Assembly (NCBI GenBank): GCA_964019165.1
Contig: OZ025278.1
Location: 3,931,041-3,995,040 of the forward strand
DNA: 64,000 nt
Reading direction: 5' to 3'
From: Mastigias papua
Lineage: Eukaryota; Cnidaria; Scyphozoa; Rhizostomeae; Mastigiidae
Position numbers and translations under genes: made by a program. The notes below the pieces were generated by a model. That model ran no database searches, had not been told where the DNA came from, and was given only the letters and a program-made list of their open reading frames with translations. Every line of letters starts with the position of its first letter. Position 1 is the stretch's first letter. This document shows, piece by piece, positions 62,295-64,000 of this stretch.

Positions 62295-62299
62295 CCAAT

Positions 62300-63420
62300 A
62301 CTATATTTACACCCTCCGAATGGTGTGACATTGACACACTTAAAAAAGGGCGTTTCTATAATTGCGAAATGGCGTGGGCTGTCTTAAATTTCAACCCAAA
62401 GAATTTCATAACAACTTGTCGCGAAAATAATGTATGCCCACCCACCCCCACTGTTACTTACTTTTTGATTTTCATAGTTATAGCCAAAGTGAACCACTGC
62501 TGTTGAGCACGTTCCACACTTTTCCTAAACAATAACCAGTAATGAAACCAGCTTTGCAAAGGTGAGTGGGGGGAGCAATTGTGAATAGGTAGAACGGGGA
62601 TCTTGGGCGCTACGCTCAGGAAATTTATTGAAGCGGCGCCCTTGACAGGCACGCCGGAGCCGGGGGGCTGGAAGGGAGGCTGCATCCCCCCACTTGTCTG
62701 CACATGTATGGTATCAAGATTGAGGCATTGGATCCAAATAGAAAGTATATCTCCTTTTTCCGTGTTAAAGTTCACTCACCTTTAAAAAGTACCAGTGCCG
62801 GAGTCATCAAGACCTATTTGAGGTAAATAACCAAGATTTTTAAAACATGGTGCTATAGACAGGCCCAAAAGTCTCATAAACATGCAAAGTCAAGGATGGG
62901 TTCTGTGTTCTTGGTAACCTAGCGCTTAGTATGATCTCGTTGCTCTGAAAACTTGTCTCTATCATTTTACCTGACCTGGCCACAATCTTTATAGAGTAGC
63001 AATAAGGTCTATCCGATTTTCTCATCAATACTTCAATGATTTTATCTGTCATTTTCTACCAAGACAGCATGCATATCTATATTCAAACAGGGCGTTTCCC
63101 ACTGACTTATATGGCGTGGATTGCAAAATTTGTTAGGTCACCGCCCCTGACACCATTCTTCCATACTTCCATATGGTCTTGTAACTCATCCCCAGCCCCC
63201 CCCCCACTCAAAAGTATGCTCCGGTGTCGGATGTGTTCAACTTTCATCCAACTTTTTCCATTGTTCCTCCTAATCCCTATGCACTTCTTGGAGCTAAAAG
63301 GGCACTTCCCAAATATTTTCATGTCTTCATCTTTCGTGCACACGCTTGCAAAGTGAATACGAAATGAATATTGCATTTTTGTATAATTATTGTTGCCAGT
63401 AGCTAGAAATCAAATGGTTG
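62300..63420. other. No gene recognised
   Basis: Open frames of up to 106 codons on both strands share no recognisable domain. Includes the C8 run at 63199-63207. No repeats identified. Confidence 0.45.
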
Positions 63421-63423
63421 CAG

Positions 63424-63700
63424 CCAGTGGCGAAGCTAAAGGTCGTGCTTGTCGTGCCCGGCACGACTGTAATACTGTTAATTTTAGATAGTATAGATTT
63501 TGGTGATTTACACCATACGTTCGACATGGAACTATCGTCGGACGATTAGGCCGGATACCAAGTGGCTTGAAAAAGCACTTGTACCTGTTTAGGACGCTAT
63601 TTGTTTTATTGGTAGTATTTCGGACTCTCAGTGTTCGAAGGAACCTGAGGAGTGCCGCTTCGTGTTGTTTGTTTTCGTAGATCGTCAGAGGCTCCAAGGA
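63424..63700. repeat. Candidate hAT-like element start (CAGTGGCGAAGCTA)
   Basis: CAGTGGCGAAGCTAAAGGTC resembles hAT termini beginning CAGTGGCG. A 95-codon minus-strand frame (63410-63697) covers it without a recognisable domain. The matching other end is not in the window. Confidence 0.3.
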
Positions 63701-63931
63701 GTATGAGCCAACAGAATCACGATGGGTCCAAGGAAATGATAATTATATCGTTAAGTGAATTACGCTAAGGTAGCATCCGTATTGTGTCAACTGTCTGTAG
63801 AGGTAAATTTAGATTTGTGTCGATATTGAATATAAAGTGTAACAGATGTCATCACTTGTCAATAGCACCATATGTTTTAGTAGTGTTTAAATAAAGTTGT
63901 AGCGTTCAGACTAGGGGATTCGCTCAGGTTC

Positions 63932-64000
63932 AATGGCAGGGACGTCAAGTCACCTCGCCGAACCAGTGGCCACTGTAAAGAGCAAACGAAGTTGCATAGA
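63932..64000 (+). CDS. Possible start of an ORF running off the window
   Basis: ATG at 63932 opens MAGTSSHLAEPVATVKSKRSC, still open at the window end (22 codons). The polar start and the VKSKRSC stretch could be the beginning of a BEL-type gag, but too little is visible to say. Confidence 0.25.

Larger units (their letters stand above)
56586..62299 (+). mobile_element. Gmr1-like Ty3/gypsy retrotransposon, apparently intact (gypsy-2, 5.7 kb)
   Basis: LTRs 56591-57049 and 61836-62294 (459 bp each; I see only two differences, C/T in CAATTTCYACTA and A/G in TCTCGRCGTATCC) are flanked by CCAAT (56586-56590, 62295-62299). PBS follows the 5' LTR, a purine tract precedes the 3' LTR, and one 1521-codon ORF fills the interior. 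The pol domain order is protease, integrase, RT, RNase H. Ty3/gypsy elements normally put integrase last; integrase-first gypsy elements are the Gmr1 type, first described in deuterostomes. Full-length, recent and plausibly active. Confidence 0.95.

Overview
This is eukaryotic, animal-type DNA: intron-split genes, (TA)n microsatellites, and a dense layer of retrotransposons and DNA transposons. The mix of elements (BEL/Pao, Ty3/gypsy, LINEs with a restriction-like endonuclease, CR1-like LINEs, Tigger, hAT, and a THAP transposase paired with a YqaJ nuclease) and a single-exon receptor of the rhodopsin type suggest an invertebrate, with an anthozoan cnidarian (coral or anemone) as my best guess. 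The species cannot be fixed from the sequence alone.

Region 1 (1-12 kb) holds the 3' part of a beta-1,4-galactosyltransferase gene on the + strand. Six exons (2622-2746, 5111-5227, 6464-6651, 8158-8280, 8815-8910, 11269-11437) join in phase and carry the family signature; the 5' exon(s) for the cytosolic tail and membrane anchor were not found. Its introns hold a 948-bp Tigger deletion derivative, three long (TA)n tracts, a tRNA-like repeat and two minisatellites.

Region 2 (12-33 kb) is mostly retrotransposon remains: an almost open LINE with a C-terminal restriction-like endonuclease (- strand, 12.4-15.6 kb), a second fossil of that endonuclease (+), a ~380-bp inverted repeat pair (17.8 and 19.5 kb), and two degraded LINEs with apurinic-type endonuclease (20.7-23.6 and 29.8-32.5 kb). 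Between them, at 26.3-27.1 kb, is a likely host gene: a single-exon class A-like GPCR with a probable frame break near its C-terminus.

Region 3 (32.6-38 kb) is a layered insertion. One LINE of the endonuclease type just described is split by a MITE (33322-34208, itself carrying a second MITE) and by a 3.07-kb DNA transposon (34213-37285) with ~69-bp terminal inverted repeats. That transposon encodes two convergent intact proteins: a THAP-DDE transposase and a SWIM-YqaJ lambda-exonuclease-like nuclease, the arrangement of the ISL2EU superfamily.

Region 4 (38-56 kb) is a nested graveyard: Tigger and hAT fossils; a degraded BEL element (+) hit by a hAT MITE and a truncated LINE; a Ty3/gypsy element (-) hit by the same MITE family, by a LINE, and by a short BEL derivative with identical LTRs that splits its gag zinc knuckle; and the 5' half of a third BEL element into which the gypsy element appears to have inserted.

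Region 5 (56-64 kb) is the youngest and clearest element: a 5.7-kb LTR retrotransposon (56591-62294) with 459-bp LTRs differing at about 2 bases, a 5-bp target duplication, tRNA-Leu type primer site, and one 1521-aa open reading frame whose pol domains run protease-integrase-RT-RNase H. That copia-like order with Ty3/gypsy domains is the hallmark of Gmr1-type elements. A 65-bp minisatellite lies just upstream.

The two strongest candidates for a functional, unusual system are the Gmr1-like element and the THAP transposase/YqaJ nuclease transposon; both look structurally intact.
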